Shown: positions 35,087 through 44,963, counted from the stretch's first letter. The stretch: 64,000 nucleotides of DNA from an uncultured Opitutia bacterium (GCA_903834135.1 CAILHZ010000010.1:37062-101061); one strand, 5' to 3'. Notes: generated by a model from the letters alone, not told the origin. Numbers and translations: made by a program.

Positions 35087-36466
35087 ATGAAATACGGTAA
35101 ATCCCTTTTAGCTCTTATTAGTCTTGTAGCAGTAAGTGTATCTCTGCACGCAGCTACTCCACCAGATAAGCCTAATATTATTTTTATTCTTGGAGACGAC
35201 GTTGGGATAGGTGACATGCCTATTTACGGCTCAGATAAATTTAAGACGCCCAATATAGATAAGTTAGCGCATGAGGGTACTTTATTTACCCATGCTTATG
35301 CAGAACCGCTCTGCGGTCCTTCACGTGCTACAATTTTAACAGGACGTTATGTGTTTAGGACCGGAGCTACTAATCAGGATGCAACGGGCTTGTTTACTCC
35401 AAAGGATGAAACCATGACGCCTCTTGTATTAAAGCAGCGTGGATATGTTTCAGCAATGATTGGTAAGTGGGGACAACTACCCTTAGGGCCTACGGACTTT
35501 GGGTTTGATGATGACCTTCATTTTCAAGGCAGCGGCATTTATTATAATACCCAAGCCAAGGGTAAGACCTATGAAATGAACGGTAAGACAGTCGCACTTA
35601 AGGACAATGAATACATGCCTGAAGTGATGCATGCCCATTTAGTTCAATTTTTAGAAAAGCATCAGAAGGATCCTTTCTATGTGTATTATTCAATGTCGCA
35701 TATCCACGCAGAGATTATGCCTACTCCAGATAGTCTGCCAGATAGTAAGGATCTTTACGCAGATAACATCGCTTACATGGATAAGCTAATTGGTAAACTG
35801 ATGTCGGAGCTTGAACGCTTACACCTGCGTGAAAACACACTTGTTGTTTACTTCGGAGATAATGGGACAGCTAGTGGCTTTGCACCGCATAATACTATTC
35901 ATGGTAGACACCTCTTGGGCTCTAAAGGCTCTGTTCTAGAAGGTGGAAGCCGTGTTCCTTTTATTGTAAATTGGCCAGGATATACGCCTGCAGGAAAAGT
36001 CTCCGACGACTTAATTGATTCGAGTGACTTTTTCCCTACCTTTGCAGAACTTACCCAATCTCCAATGCAAGAAAAACGCATTATTGATGGACACAGTTTT
36101 CTACCACAAATTTTAGGTCAACAAACTCATCCCAGAGAATATGTTTTCGTTGAATTAGCACGCAAATGGTATGCTGCTGATTCGCATTGGAAATTAACAC
36201 AGTCTGGTAAACTCTTTGATCTTAGTGATGCTCCTTTTGCGGAGAAGCCTGTTGATGCAACATCTACAGATCCAGAAGCTGTAGCAGCACGAGCAAAATT
36301 AAGTGCAGTGCTTGCTAAACTTAATCCAGCAGGTGGTCACTTAGATGAGGGTGATGGTACAGGACGCCATGCCAATAAGAAGCCTAAGGCAAGAAACAAT
36401 AAAGCACTCGAGCAGGCAGCCGCTTTAGATAAAAACCCAGGTCCTACTGAACCTGCTAATCCTTAA
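35087..36466 (+). CDS. Secreted type I sulfatase (arylsulfatase-like)
   Basis: A 459-residue sulfatase with a Sec signal peptide (cleavage near LHAA). The Cys-type signature CGPSRATILTGR begins at Cys76, which maturase-dependent oxidation converts to formylglycine. The metal-binding Asp pair is GDD at 36-38, and KPNIIFILGDDVGIGDMP is the standard N-terminus. Further blocks are KTPNIDKLAHEGTLFTHAYA, MIGKWG, YFGDNGTASG and SSDFFPTFAEL. It would remove sulfate esters from polysaccharides or other compounds in the periplasm. The last 45 residues are a low-complexity, Lys/Asn/Pro-rich tail. No maturase gene is adjacent. The isoaspartyl peptidase gene follows by 48 bp. Confidence 0.9.
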   Translation: MKYGKSLLALISLVAVSVSLHAATPPDKPNIIFILGDDVGIGDMPIYGSDKFKTPNIDKLAHEGTLFTHAYAEPLCGPSRATILTGRYVFRTGATNQDATGLFTPKDETMTPLVLKQRGYVSAMIGKWGQLPLGPTDFGFDDDLHFQGSGIYYNTQAKGKTYEMNGKTVALKDNEYMPEVMHAHLVQFLEKHQKDPFYVYYSMSHIHAEIMPTPDSLPDSKDLYADNIAYMDKLIGKLMSELERLHLRENTLVVYFGDNGTASGFAPHNTIHGRHLLGSKGSVLEGGSRVPFIVNWPGYTPAGKVSDDLIDSSDFFPTFAELTQSPMQEKRIIDGHSFLPQILGQQTHPREYVFVELARKWYAADSHWKLTQSGKLFDLSDAPFAEKPVDATSTDPEAVAARAKLSAVLAKLNPAGGHLDEGDGTGRHANKKPKARNNKALEQAAALDKNPGPTEPANP

Positions 36467-36479
36467 TTTTTTACTTCTC

Positions 36480-36506
36480 GATCCTAGCTGTATTTAGGCT
36501 AGGATC
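36480..36506 (+). promoter_or_regulatory. Strong hairpin between sulfatase and isoaspartyl peptidase genes
   Basis: GATCCTAGC (36480-36488) pairs perfectly with GCTAGGATC (36498-36506). No T run follows; instead TTGAGGTA leads straight into the ATG at 36515. It may be a terminator-like or mRNA-processing element, or may control access to the GAGG site. Confidence 0.5.
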
Positions 36507-36514
36507 TTGAGGTA

Positions 36515-37585
36515 ATGAAATTTAAAAGATTCACTCAGGGTGTTTGTCTATTGCTTAGCTTAAGCGCGTGCATTTTAAGTAAAGCAGATGTAGATAAGAG
36601 TATGTCAAAGCCGTTTGGATTAGTTATACATGGTGGGGCAGGTGTAATACTGCGTGCTAATCTTACACCTGAGATGCAGGCAAAGTATAATGCCTCACTT
36701 ACTTTAGCTCGTGATACAGGCTACGCTATTTTGGAGAATGGCGGAACTTCACTTGATGCTGTGGTTGCAGCAATTAAGGTTCTTGAGGATGATCCTTTGT
36801 TTAATGCAGGTAAGGGTGCCGTACTTAATGCAAACGGAATGTGTGAACTCGATTCAGCCATCATGGATGGTAAAACACTCAGTGCCGGTGCTGTTGCAGG
36901 AATTAAGCATATTAAAAATCCAATCACTTTAGCCCGTGATGTGATGGAAAAATCTCCGCATGTATTTCTTGTGGGTGAAGGTGCAGAGATTTTTGCTAAA
37001 CAATTAGGTTACAGCTTTGTTGATAATACCTATTTTCAAACAGAATTAAGAAAAAAACAACTTGAGCGTGCAAAGCAGCTTGAAGTTGAAAAGAAAACAA
37101 GTGCTTCTGCTTCATTACATGAGAAGGCAGGCTTTGTGACTGTTCCCGACGGTTATTTTATACAGACATCACACTACGGTACAGTAGGCTGTGTAGCACT
37201 TGATAAAGCAGGCAACTTAGCCGCAGGTACATCAACTGGAGGCATGACTAATAAAAAGTACGGGCGAGTAGGAGATTCTCCGCTTATTGGAGCAGGTACC
37301 TATGCAAGTAATGCAACATGCGCAGTCAGTGCAACGGGCTGGGGTGAATATTTTATTCGTGTTGTTCTAGCGCGTGATATTGCTGCGCAAATGGAATATA
37401 AAGATACTCCGTTAACGCAGGCTGCACAAAATTCCTTAAACAAAGTGGCCCAACTCGGAGGCGATGGTGGATTAATTGCAATCGATCATAATGGTAATAT
37501 TACCATGCCTTTTAATTCTCCAGGCATGTACCGAGGCTACCGTTTATCTGATGGACGAAATGGTATAGCTATTTTCGAGCAGTAA
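36515..37585 (+). CDS. iaaA: Isoaspartyl peptidase / L-asparaginase (Ntn hydrolase), exported
   Basis: A 356-residue plant-type asparaginase/isoaspartyl dipeptidase. The N-terminal signal carries a lipobox-like LSAC at residues 16-19. The mature part starts FGLVIHGGAGV; DDPLFNAGKGAVLNANGMCELDSAIMDG is the family core, and the nucleophile Thr223 lies in HYGTVGCVAL, exposed by autoproteolysis. GNLAAGTSTGGMTNKKYGRVGDSPLIGAGTYA completes the active site. It removes isoaspartyl residues from peptides or hydrolyses asparagine. Cytoplasmic EcAIII lacks a signal, so export suggests a peptide- or asparagine-scavenging role. The start has GAGG close upstream. Confidence 0.9.
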   Translation: MKFKRFTQGVCLLLSLSACILSKADVDKSMSKPFGLVIHGGAGVILRANLTPEMQAKYNASLTLARDTGYAILENGGTSLDAVVAAIKVLEDDPLFNAGKGAVLNANGMCELDSAIMDGKTLSAGAVAGIKHIKNPITLARDVMEKSPHVFLVGEGAEIFAKQLGYSFVDNTYFQTELRKKQLERAKQLEVEKKTSASASLHEKAGFVTVPDGYFIQTSHYGTVGCVALDKAGNLAAGTSTGGMTNKKYGRVGDSPLIGAGTYASNATCAVSATGWGEYFIRVVLARDIAAQMEYKDTPLTQAAQNSLNKVAQLGGDGGLIAIDHNGNITMPFNSPGMYRGYRLSDGRNGIAIFEQ

Positions 37586-37588
37586 AGT

Positions 37589-39604
37589 TTACTGAACTTC
37601 GTAGACTTCGATAAGGGTGGTGCCTGCTGCTCCTGAAGCACTGGTTGCTTGTGCTGAGTATGAGCCTGGAGCTAGAGTGATTAAGACAGCAGAGTCTTTA
37701 CTTGTCGTACTTGTGAATGCAAAAGCGCCAACCGCAGTTTGTGCTGTAGTAATGGAAGTATCTCCAGCCCATCCTGCATTAGATGCGATCACTGTAGTAT
37801 TACTATTAAAGACATTGATCTGTGGATCAGGCATCACATTTTGAACTCCGAATGTCGTTAAGGTCGGTCCAGATGCACGGATCAGTACTGTTTTTGAGGT
37901 CGTACCACTGATTGCAAAGCCTGCAGTTAATAAGCCATTAGCTGCAACTTGTTGCATGCAAGATAAGTTAACTAGACGAGGAGATGATGCTGTGTAGGAA
38001 AGTGTATTATCATACACTTCAGCTAAGGCGTTGCCTACTTGTGCTCCCTTGCCAGCAACTTGAATCGTGTAGCCGCCACTGGGGAGAGTTTGTACAAGAG
38101 CTGCATCTAGACTTGTACTAGAAGGTAAAGTAAAGGCACCAGTTGCTGCATCTGCAGCATTCACAGCAGCGATGTTTGTAGCTGTAGAGCCCCAGTTATC
38201 ATTGGAGGCAATCACGTTACTGCCTTGATAGAGTGTAAGCATTGGATCAGCTAACACATTAGCTACTGAGAAATTAGTGAGTGCAGGACCCGTTGCTCGG
38301 ATAAGGAGTTGCTCAGAACCTAAAGTAGCTGCGCCACCACTTACAAAGCCTATGGTTAATAATTGTGAGCCAGGTCCATCCATTGTTAAAACAGAGAGAT
38401 TAACTAAACGCCCTGGGTTTTGAGAGGTAATGACACTAAGACTAGCTGGGCTTGTGGTTGTTGTGCCTGCTGCATTTGTAATCGTACAGGTATAGTTTCC
38501 CGCTTTTGAACTCCCTGCAGCTTGGATTAAATAGGTAGAAGAAGTAGCGCCTGCAATTGCAGTGCCATTAAAATTCCATTGGTAGCTTGCACCTGCACTT
38601 GAAATAATTGCTGTTGTGAAAACAACGCTACTTCCTGCAGTAATCGTTTGAGAAACAGGCTGACTTGTTATGGTGGGTGAATTTGCTGACGTAGTAACCG
38701 TGAAAGATCCCTGCGCAACATTACCATTGGTGTCGCTGGCTGTAACTGTAATAAGGGATGTGCCAGCTGAAAGAGCAGATAGGTTTAGAGTCGAACCGCT
38801 TAGTGTAGCTAATGCAGTAGCAGGATTACTTGAAGAAATATTCCATGTAAGTACTGCAGTCTTGGCAGTAGGAGTTGGAAACATTGGAATTTGAGTAATG
38901 GAATTCACCATCACTAAGTTTGAAGTAGTTAGGGAACCAGATGTACTATTATAATTATATACAGGCAGGTTAGGGAACTGACCTGAATTTACATTGTACA
39001 CAGGAAGTGATGCGATTGCGTTAACGACAGTCATCCCTGTTCCTAAAATACGACCAAAGACTGTGTATCCACCTGCATTGGTAGGTCCTAGGTTTGTTGA
39101 ATTATCAACGGTGTTTATATACCAAGCACTTGTTGCACTATTTAGGACACTTGTTCTAGCTGCAGCTAATGTGCCTAAAGCGTTAGGTAAATTATATTCT
39201 AGCACCACAGGAGCTGAGGTTGGAATTGCTGCAATAGATCCTGATACAATATCATAGCTACCTCCTTGGACGACAAATCCTGGTACCGAGCGATCGATAA
39301 AGGAATTGGTATAACTGCCAGCATTTACATAACTTAAAAAATTAGCAGCATTGATCGGCGCTGCAGAAGTATAGAGTTCAGCATTATAACTTCCTAGTAT
39401 TGTATTAAATTGTACGATAGGCCCGGTTACTGAAGGGATCGAAAAGTAACTTGTTAGATCAAGGGTAAGGGGTGGTGCGTTTAATTTAAGCGTTTGGTTT
39501 GGCAGAGTGGTGACAAGTGTAGGCACAGTGGACTGTGCAAATGTTGAAATCTCAAAGCCTGAGTAGACTAAAACAAATAAGAAAAGACGTGAAAATAAAC
39601 GCAT
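37589..39604 (-). CDS. Secreted cyclophilin / Ig-like multidomain protein
   Basis: A 671-residue protein with a Sec signal (cleavage near TFAQ). Domains in order: a cyclophilin-type peptidyl-prolyl isomerase (about 60-230; IDRSVPGFVVQGG keeps the catalytic Arg and QGG), a short cadherin-like linker (about 245-305), an Ig-like domain (about 310-395, ITSQPVSQTITAGSSVVF to GNYTCTITNAAGTT), and two tandem C-terminal repeats of about 130 residues. Each repeat starts RLVNLS and ends LAEVYDN or LIEVYEV. Such C-terminal repeats are common in Opitutaceae surface proteins. Function may be extracellular protein folding or surface attachment. Confidence 0.85.
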   Translation of the reverse strand: MRLFSRLFLFVLVYSGFEISTFAQSTVPTLVTTLPNQTLKLNAPPLTLDLTSYFSIPSVTGPIVQFNTILGSYNAELYTSAAPINAANFLSYVNAGSYTNSFIDRSVPGFVVQGGSYDIVSGSIAAIPTSAPVVLEYNLPNALGTLAAARTSVLNSATSAWYINTVDNSTNLGPTNAGGYTVFGRILGTGMTVVNAIASLPVYNVNSGQFPNLPVYNYNSTSGSLTTSNLVMVNSITQIPMFPTPTAKTAVLTWNISSSNPATALATLSGSTLNLSALSAGTSLITVTASDTNGNVAQGSFTVTTSANSPTITSQPVSQTITAGSSVVFTTAIISSAGASYQWNFNGTAIAGATSSTYLIQAAGSSKAGNYTCTITNAAGTTTTSPASLSVITSQNPGRLVNLSVLTMDGPGSQLLTIGFVSGGAATLGSEQLLIRATGPALTNFSVANVLADPMLTLYQGSNVIASNDNWGSTATNIAAVNAADAATGAFTLPSSTSLDAALVQTLPSGGYTIQVAGKGAQVGNALAEVYDNTLSYTASSPRLVNLSCMQQVAANGLLTAGFAISGTTSKTVLIRASGPTLTTFGVQNVMPDPQINVFNSNTTVIASNAGWAGDTSITTAQTAVGAFAFTSTTSKDSAVLITLAPGSYSAQATSASGAAGTTLIEVYEVQ

Positions 39605-39664
39605 GAAGCCAGTATATTGTACGGCTTGAGCTTAAACGGCAATTTCCGAATCTAGCCTGTATTC

Positions 39665-41128
39665 TTAACTCTTAAGAGGAGGCAGTAAGTGCTTCTGGAC
39701 TTTACCAAGAGCTGTGCGGGGGAGTGCATCGACTCTAACAAATGCTTTAGGTAATTTAAAGGAGGCGAGTTGTGAAGCTAGTCTTGGTCTAAGCGCTGCC
39801 TCATCCCAAGTAGCCGCGTCAGCTACTATGTAAGCTACAGGTACTTCGCCACGTATTGGATCAGCTACACCTACTACTGTAGCTTCCTTAATACCGGGCT
39901 GCTCGAGAAGCAGTTCTTCAATTTCTCTAGGATAAATATTAAAACCACCAGAAATAATTAAGTCACTTCGTCTTCCCTGAAGCGTAATGTAACCATCGGC
40001 TGCACGAATTGCGATGTCACCTGTTTTAAACCATCCATCAATCCATGCTTGAGCGGTAGCTTCTGGTCTTCCCCAGTAGCCTGAACATACATTTGGTCCT
40101 TTAACCCAGAGTTCTCCAGTGATGTTATCGCCAACTAATTGACCCGCTTCGTCACAGATTTTAGTTTCAACGTGTTTTAGAGGTAACCCGACAGTCCCTG
40201 GTCTTCTTTCACCTAGGTAGGGATTACTTACGTTCATGAGTGTTTCTGTCATACCGTAGCGCTCCAGAATTACTGATCCAAATTTAGCGCGAAACTTTCC
40301 ATGAATTTCTGCAGGAAGTGGTGCTGAGCCAGAAACTGCAAGTCTAAGTCCCAAGCCAATCGCTTTGGCTGCAACTTCAGGAATTTCTAGAAGTCGTATA
40401 AACATAGCAGGTACACCGAAGAAAACGGTTGGCTTATACTCTTCAAACCAGGCTTGTGCATGGGCATGTTCAAAACGTTCGGTTAAGCGCATATGGCAGC
40501 CGCTCATTAACCAGCAGTGAATTCCGTTACCTAAACCATGTACGTGAAAAAGAGGAAGGGTTGCTAGGTAGCGGTCCTTGTCAGTGAATTGCCAGTCTGA
40601 GACTAAGGTATGCCCATTGGCTAAGAAATTGCCCTGAGTGAGTACAGCGCCTTTTGAGGCTCCTGTAGTACCTGAGGTATAAATTAAAGAAAGAGGTGTA
40701 TCGTTTGTAACTTTATTTTCGATACGCACTGAGGATTCGTGTGATGCTTCAGTAGCTAATTGATCAACGTCCCAAATCGTAATGCCTTGAGGAATCCATG
40801 AGGCCATATCTTTTGAGGTGATTAAAGCCGTGGGACTTGCGTCACTTAAGATGTGTTTTAATTCACGCTCACGGTACAGGACATTAACGGGAACAATAAC
40901 TAAGCCTAATTTTACCCCAGCTATCCAAAGATCGATGACATCAACTCTGTTTTGTAGGAAAAAAGAAAGGCGATCTCCTTGTTTTAAATCTTTTTTTATG
41001 AGTAGCTGTGCTAAGCGGTTACTGCGGTCTTCGAGTTCACCAAAGGTATACGTCTTGCCGTTGAAATCCAGTGCCTGCTTAGACGCGCGCTGAATAAGGG
41101 ATTGATCGAATAAAGACAGAAGAGTCAT
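39665..41128 (-). CDS. Acyl-CoA synthetase, AMP-binding family (malonyl-CoA synthetase-like)
   Basis: A 487-residue adenylate-forming enzyme. The phosphate-binding loop is LIYTSGTTGASKGAVLTQGN, followed by ATLPLFHVHGLGNG, ERYGMTETLMNVSNPYLGERRPGTVG and GWFKTGDIAIRAADGYITLQGRRSDLIISGGFN split by the hinge. The catalytic C-terminal Lys is in RTALGKVQKHL. The YGMTETLMNVSNPY-RRPGTVG block resembles MatB-type malonyl-CoA synthetases, but medium- or long-chain acyl-CoA ligases remain possible. It is shorter than classical FadD (about 560). The gene is divergent from the GH105-type gene. Confidence 0.85.
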   Translation of the reverse strand: MTLLSLFDQSLIQRASKQALDFNGKTYTFGELEDRSNRLAQLLIKKDLKQGDRLSFFLQNRVDVIDLWIAGVKLGLVIVPVNVLYRERELKHILSDASPTALITSKDMASWIPQGITIWDVDQLATEASHESSVRIENKVTNDTPLSLIYTSGTTGASKGAVLTQGNFLANGHTLVSDWQFTDKDRYLATLPLFHVHGLGNGIHCWLMSGCHMRLTERFEHAHAQAWFEEYKPTVFFGVPAMFIRLLEIPEVAAKAIGLGLRLAVSGSAPLPAEIHGKFRAKFGSVILERYGMTETLMNVSNPYLGERRPGTVGLPLKHVETKICDEAGQLVGDNITGELWVKGPNVCSGYWGRPEATAQAWIDGWFKTGDIAIRAADGYITLQGRRSDLIISGGFNIYPREIEELLLEQPGIKEATVVGVADPIRGEVPVAYIVADAATWDEAALRPRLASQLASFKLPKAFVRVDALPRTALGKVQKHLLPPLKS

Positions 41129-41299
41129 GGGCAGAAAGAATAATGAGTCGAATAGACTGTTAGAATGAAGCTTTATGAAACTTACAACAAAAAGATGCGT
41201 CTTTTAAATTAAGTGAACTGTCCGATTGTCCACTGCTTGTGCTTAGTTATGCTCTTTTGCTTATCTAATAAAGTCAGAATTTAAACCTGCTTTTGAATC

Positions 41300-42481
41300 A
41301 TGAAATTAAATACCTGTTTTATCGCTTATCTTAGTTTTATTACTCCTTTAGTCGTTCTGCATGCTGCAGATCCTTATGCGAACCTGCCTGAAGGAACGGA
41401 TCCTAAGGTTGTGGGTGCTCGCATAGTGGATAATTATCTAAAGCGTGATATTTTGTGCAATAGGTCAGGTATTATTTATCCTGAAGTATGTGCATGGTAT
41501 GGGGCTTTAACGTTTTCACAGCTTGCTGCAGACACAGTGCGCAATGATAAGCTTATTAAGCGTTTTGATCCTATTTTAGCTCTCCCCTTTGATGATTCTC
41601 AGGTAGTAGAGAATGCACAGCAGCAATCTAAGCCACTGCCACCTGGAACAGTGCAGCCAAAGACTTTTACGCCACGCATTGCACCTAATCCTCATGTCGA
41701 TTTCCGAGTGTTTGGTGTAGTACCACTTGAATTATACATTCAAACTCACTCGCCTGCTTACTTAACCCTAGGTCGTAAAATTGCAGATGCTCAGTGGAGA
41801 AAGACGACTGATGATGGTGTCACTGCTGAGGCACGCTACTGGGTAGATGATATGTACATGATTCCCGCACTTCAGATACAGGCTTACCGTGCGACAAAGG
41901 ATGTGCTTTATTTAAACAGAGCTGCAGTAACGGCGTGTGCTTACCTCGATAAGTTACAACAACCTAACGGGCTATTTCAACATGCTGAAGACTCTCCTTT
42001 TTATTGGGGAAGAGGTAATGGTTGGTTCGCAGCAGGTATGGCTGAAATTCTAAGAGATCTCCCAAAAGATCATCCTCAGTATCCTCGTATCCTAGCTGGT
42101 TACACAAAAATGATGCAGTCACTTCTTAAGTATCAAGCTGAGTCAGGTTTATGGAGGCAGCTAATCGATGTGCCGCAGTCGTGGACTGAGACCTCAGGTT
42201 CTGCCATGTTTACTTTTGCAATGGTTACAGGTGTAAAGAATCACTGGCTTGATGAAACAACGTATGGACCTGCATCAAAAAAAGCATGGATCGCTTTGGT
42301 ACATTCCTTAAACGAGGAGGATAATCTTACTGGTGTGTGTGTAGGTACAAATAAAGGTAAGATGATGGTGGGTGCTGACTTAAAAAAGCAACTAGAGTAC
42401 TACTTAGCACGTGATCGCAAAAGCGGTGATTTGCACGGCCAAGCACCTATGCTTTGGACTGCTAGTGCACTACTGAGATAA
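41300..42481 (+). CDS. GH105-type unsaturated rhamnogalacturonyl/glucuronyl hydrolase
   Basis: A 393-residue secreted (alpha/alpha)6-barrel protein with a signal peptide ending near LHAA. Features include YPEVCAWYGALTF, ARYWVDDMYMIPALQIQAY (active-site Asp pair near 182-183), FYWGRGNGWFAAGMAEIL and WTETSGSAMFTFA, all typical of GH105/GH88 (YteR, YesR). The family removes the 4,5-unsaturated uronate made by polysaccharide lyases, with rhamnogalacturonan-I or other uronate polymers as usual substrates. The product feeds the 2-keto-3-deoxygluconate pathway. A TonB-dependent receptor gene follows by about 220 bp. Confidence 0.9.
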   Translation: MKLNTCFIAYLSFITPLVVLHAADPYANLPEGTDPKVVGARIVDNYLKRDILCNRSGIIYPEVCAWYGALTFSQLAADTVRNDKLIKRFDPILALPFDDSQVVENAQQQSKPLPPGTVQPKTFTPRIAPNPHVDFRVFGVVPLELYIQTHSPAYLTLGRKIADAQWRKTTDDGVTAEARYWVDDMYMIPALQIQAYRATKDVLYLNRAAVTACAYLDKLQQPNGLFQHAEDSPFYWGRGNGWFAAGMAEILRDLPKDHPQYPRILAGYTKMMQSLLKYQAESGLWRQLIDVPQSWTETSGSAMFTFAMVTGVKNHWLDETTYGPASKKAWIALVHSLNEEDNLTGVCVGTNKGKMMVGADLKKQLEYYLARDRKSGDLHGQAPMLWTASALLR

Positions 42482-42705
42482 TGTAAGTCGATAATCTACA
42501 GAACATTACAGTAATTAAGGATGAGCTTTCGTCATATAAAACTGACGATTATACCTCTGCGTGCAACGTATGCATAAATTAAAACAAGATTATTGCCTCA
42601 TTTTACTGTAAAAATGATATTCCCATTTATTCAGCATAAATGACTCTGGAAAACCCTTACTCTTTTCAGACCCAGTCACGCTGTATTTATTGGAAAAGAC
42701 TGAAC
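42482..42705. other. Leader of the siderophore-type receptor gene
   Basis: No additional gene is seen. The frame of the receptor is open from 42640, but residues before 42706 (a non-signal-like stretch) do not belong to a mature receptor, so this interval is treated as leader DNA. No clear promoter is evident. Confidence 0.4.
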
Positions 42706-44937
42706 ATGAATAAACACACCAACACAAAACTCCTACTGCTCGCACTTAGTCTGCTTGTTTCCAACGTCAAAGCTCAAACACCGTCTAAACAAGACGAGGT
42801 TATTGCTCTTCCAGAATTCACCATAACTAACGAGGACAATTCTTGGGTGGCGAGTAATGCCTTATCTGGAACACGTACGAATACTGCACTGCGCGATTTA
42901 CCTCGTTCAATCCAAGTCGTTACAAGCGAATTTATGGATGACTTAGGTGCACTCACTTTAACTGATGCAACAGATTATATCAGTGGTGTTACTAATGTTG
43001 GTAGCCAGGATCAAACTAACGATAATAATACCTATCAGGTACGTGGTTTTAGAGAAAATAAGCTATATCACGATGGCCAGCGCGAACCTTTTGCTGGCAT
43101 GCTCTATGATGCAGCAACATTAGACCGTGTAGAAATTATCAAAGGCCCAAGTTCTGTTTTAGCAGGACTAGCTGAGCCAGGTGGAGCTATTAATTCTGTA
43201 TCCAAATTACCACGCAGTCGTAAAAGTGCTAAGTTTAAATTTTCAACAGATGGATGGGGTATGCGTCGTGCAGAGCTCGATGCAAATTTACCAATCAATC
43301 AAAAGCTAGCATTCAGATTTGTTTGGGTGCGCCAACAAGCACCGAGTTGGATAGACCAAGCCTGGGCAAACCGCACAGTTTACTACGGTGCTGTATCATA
43401 TAAGCTAAATCAAAACACTACCTATACAGGTAATCTTGAGTACTTTGACTATATTGCAAATCCTCCTGCATCACGTAGCACAATAGCTTCTACGTCTCCT
43501 CTTATAGGTCTTACTTGGCATAATAATGGTGCTATCAATGGTTTAAATTTGAATGGTGTTGATATACCATGGAACTTTAATCCACTCGGGCCTAACAATA
43601 GACGTATTGAAAGAATTTTGCGTGCTTCCAGTCAAATACAGCACCGCTTTAATAGCGTCTTTTCATCACGTTTTGCGGTCAATGCAAGTAAGATGCACCG
43701 AACTGATTTACGCTTAAGTGGAACGCAAATAAGTACTGGCGTTAACGCTACCACAGGTAAGGTTACTCCAACTACTGATGCATTAAGTTCAACAAATGAC
43801 GTTGAAACAGTCCCGACATATTCAGCTCAAGTAGATTTAGTGGCGAAATTAAAATATTTTGGTATCACTCAGCAGTCTGTACTTGAGGGCGAATATATCG
43901 ATAGTGATGACGTGCGTAATCGTGATAATACGCCTGCTTTAACCGCATACGTATTTGGTGCAACTTATCAACCTGCATATGACCAGATGCTTGATATGAG
44001 CCGCTATACATTACCTCAAAATCGTCTTAACAATAAGATGCACCGCCGTGCAATAGCACTCACTAATATTTTCGGAGCATTCAACGATCGTTTACACGTT
44101 CTTGCAGGTATCCGTCATGATGAAGGAACAATTGTTTTATCAAACCCTATCGCTACAACAGCTATTGGAAAATATCAAAAACTACAGGAAAGTGCTAATT
44201 CACCTAATTTAGGTGCAGTTTTTGCAGTCACTAAAGACCTGTCTGTATATACATCTTCAAGTCGTTCATTTGCAGGTGTACCACAAAGTTCAATTGATAT
44301 GTTCGGTAACCCTTTAACTAAACAAGTTGAAGGTAAGGGGTATGATGTTGGTATCAAATCAGGATTTTTGAATGACCGTATTAATGTCAATGCAGCTGCA
44401 TTTGTAATCGACCAGCAAAACATTGTAAGACAAGTAAGTACTGCTGAAATCATTGCAGCTGGCTTAGATCCGCTGGTCGTGACTGGCGCTCGCAGTATCC
44501 AAGATCAATCAGCTGAATCACGTGGTTGGGAAACTGACATTACTTTAAAGGTAACTAAAGATTACCAAGTAGCTGTTACTTACACAAATCTGCATGCATT
44601 TGTTACAGCAGCACCTAATGCTCCTTCAACAGTTGGAGGACCTGTCAGTCAGGGTCCCGGACGTGAATCATGGAGTATTTTCCATAAATACAATCTTCCA
44701 GGGTTCTTAAAGGATTTTACAGTAACTCATAGCGTTGTATTTCGTGATAGCAGACGTCCCACAGTTCCTGGCTTTACAAGGCAGGACGCAGGTATTTCTT
44801 ATCATACTGAATTCTTCAAAAAGAAGACTGTTTTTACTCTGAACGAAAGAAACCTTACCAATGTTAAATACTGGGAAGGTTTCCAGGCTAGAGGTGCCCC
44901 ACGTACTCTCATGTTCTCTGGCACAATAACATTCTAA
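42706..44937 (+). CDS. TonB-dependent siderophore-type outer-membrane receptor
   Basis: A 743-residue outer-membrane receptor. I chose the ATG at 42706 because it directly precedes a signal peptide (NKHTNTKLLLLALSLLVSN, cleavage near VKAQ) and has GGAAAAG upstream; an earlier ATG at 42640 adds 22 non-signal residues. A TonB-box-like VIALPEFTI is followed by the plug (about 50-190: RDLPRSIQVVTSEFMDD, YQVRGF, LDRVEIIKGPSSVLAGLAEPGG) and a 22-strand barrel ending TLMFSGTITF with terminal Phe. The family takes up ferric siderophores, but carbohydrate or other ligands are possible given the GH105 gene upstream. A strong terminator follows. Confidence 0.9.
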   Translation: MNKHTNTKLLLLALSLLVSNVKAQTPSKQDEVIALPEFTITNEDNSWVASNALSGTRTNTALRDLPRSIQVVTSEFMDDLGALTLTDATDYISGVTNVGSQDQTNDNNTYQVRGFRENKLYHDGQREPFAGMLYDAATLDRVEIIKGPSSVLAGLAEPGGAINSVSKLPRSRKSAKFKFSTDGWGMRRAELDANLPINQKLAFRFVWVRQQAPSWIDQAWANRTVYYGAVSYKLNQNTTYTGNLEYFDYIANPPASRSTIASTSPLIGLTWHNNGAINGLNLNGVDIPWNFNPLGPNNRRIERILRASSQIQHRFNSVFSSRFAVNASKMHRTDLRLSGTQISTGVNATTGKVTPTTDALSSTNDVETVPTYSAQVDLVAKLKYFGITQQSVLEGEYIDSDDVRNRDNTPALTAYVFGATYQPAYDQMLDMSRYTLPQNRLNNKMHRRAIALTNIFGAFNDRLHVLAGIRHDEGTIVLSNPIATTAIGKYQKLQESANSPNLGAVFAVTKDLSVYTSSSRSFAGVPQSSIDMFGNPLTKQVEGKGYDVGIKSGFLNDRINVNAAAFVIDQQNIVRQVSTAEIIAAGLDPLVVTGARSIQDQSAESRGWETDITLKVTKDYQVAVTYTNLHAFVTAAPNAPSTVGGPVSQGPGRESWSIFHKYNLPGFLKDFTVTHSVVFRDSRRPTVPGFTRQDAGISYHTEFFKKKTVFTLNERNLTNVKYWEGFQARGAPRTLMFSGTITF

Positions 44938-44963
44938 AATCTGCTAGTTAGCATTCTTTTAAG

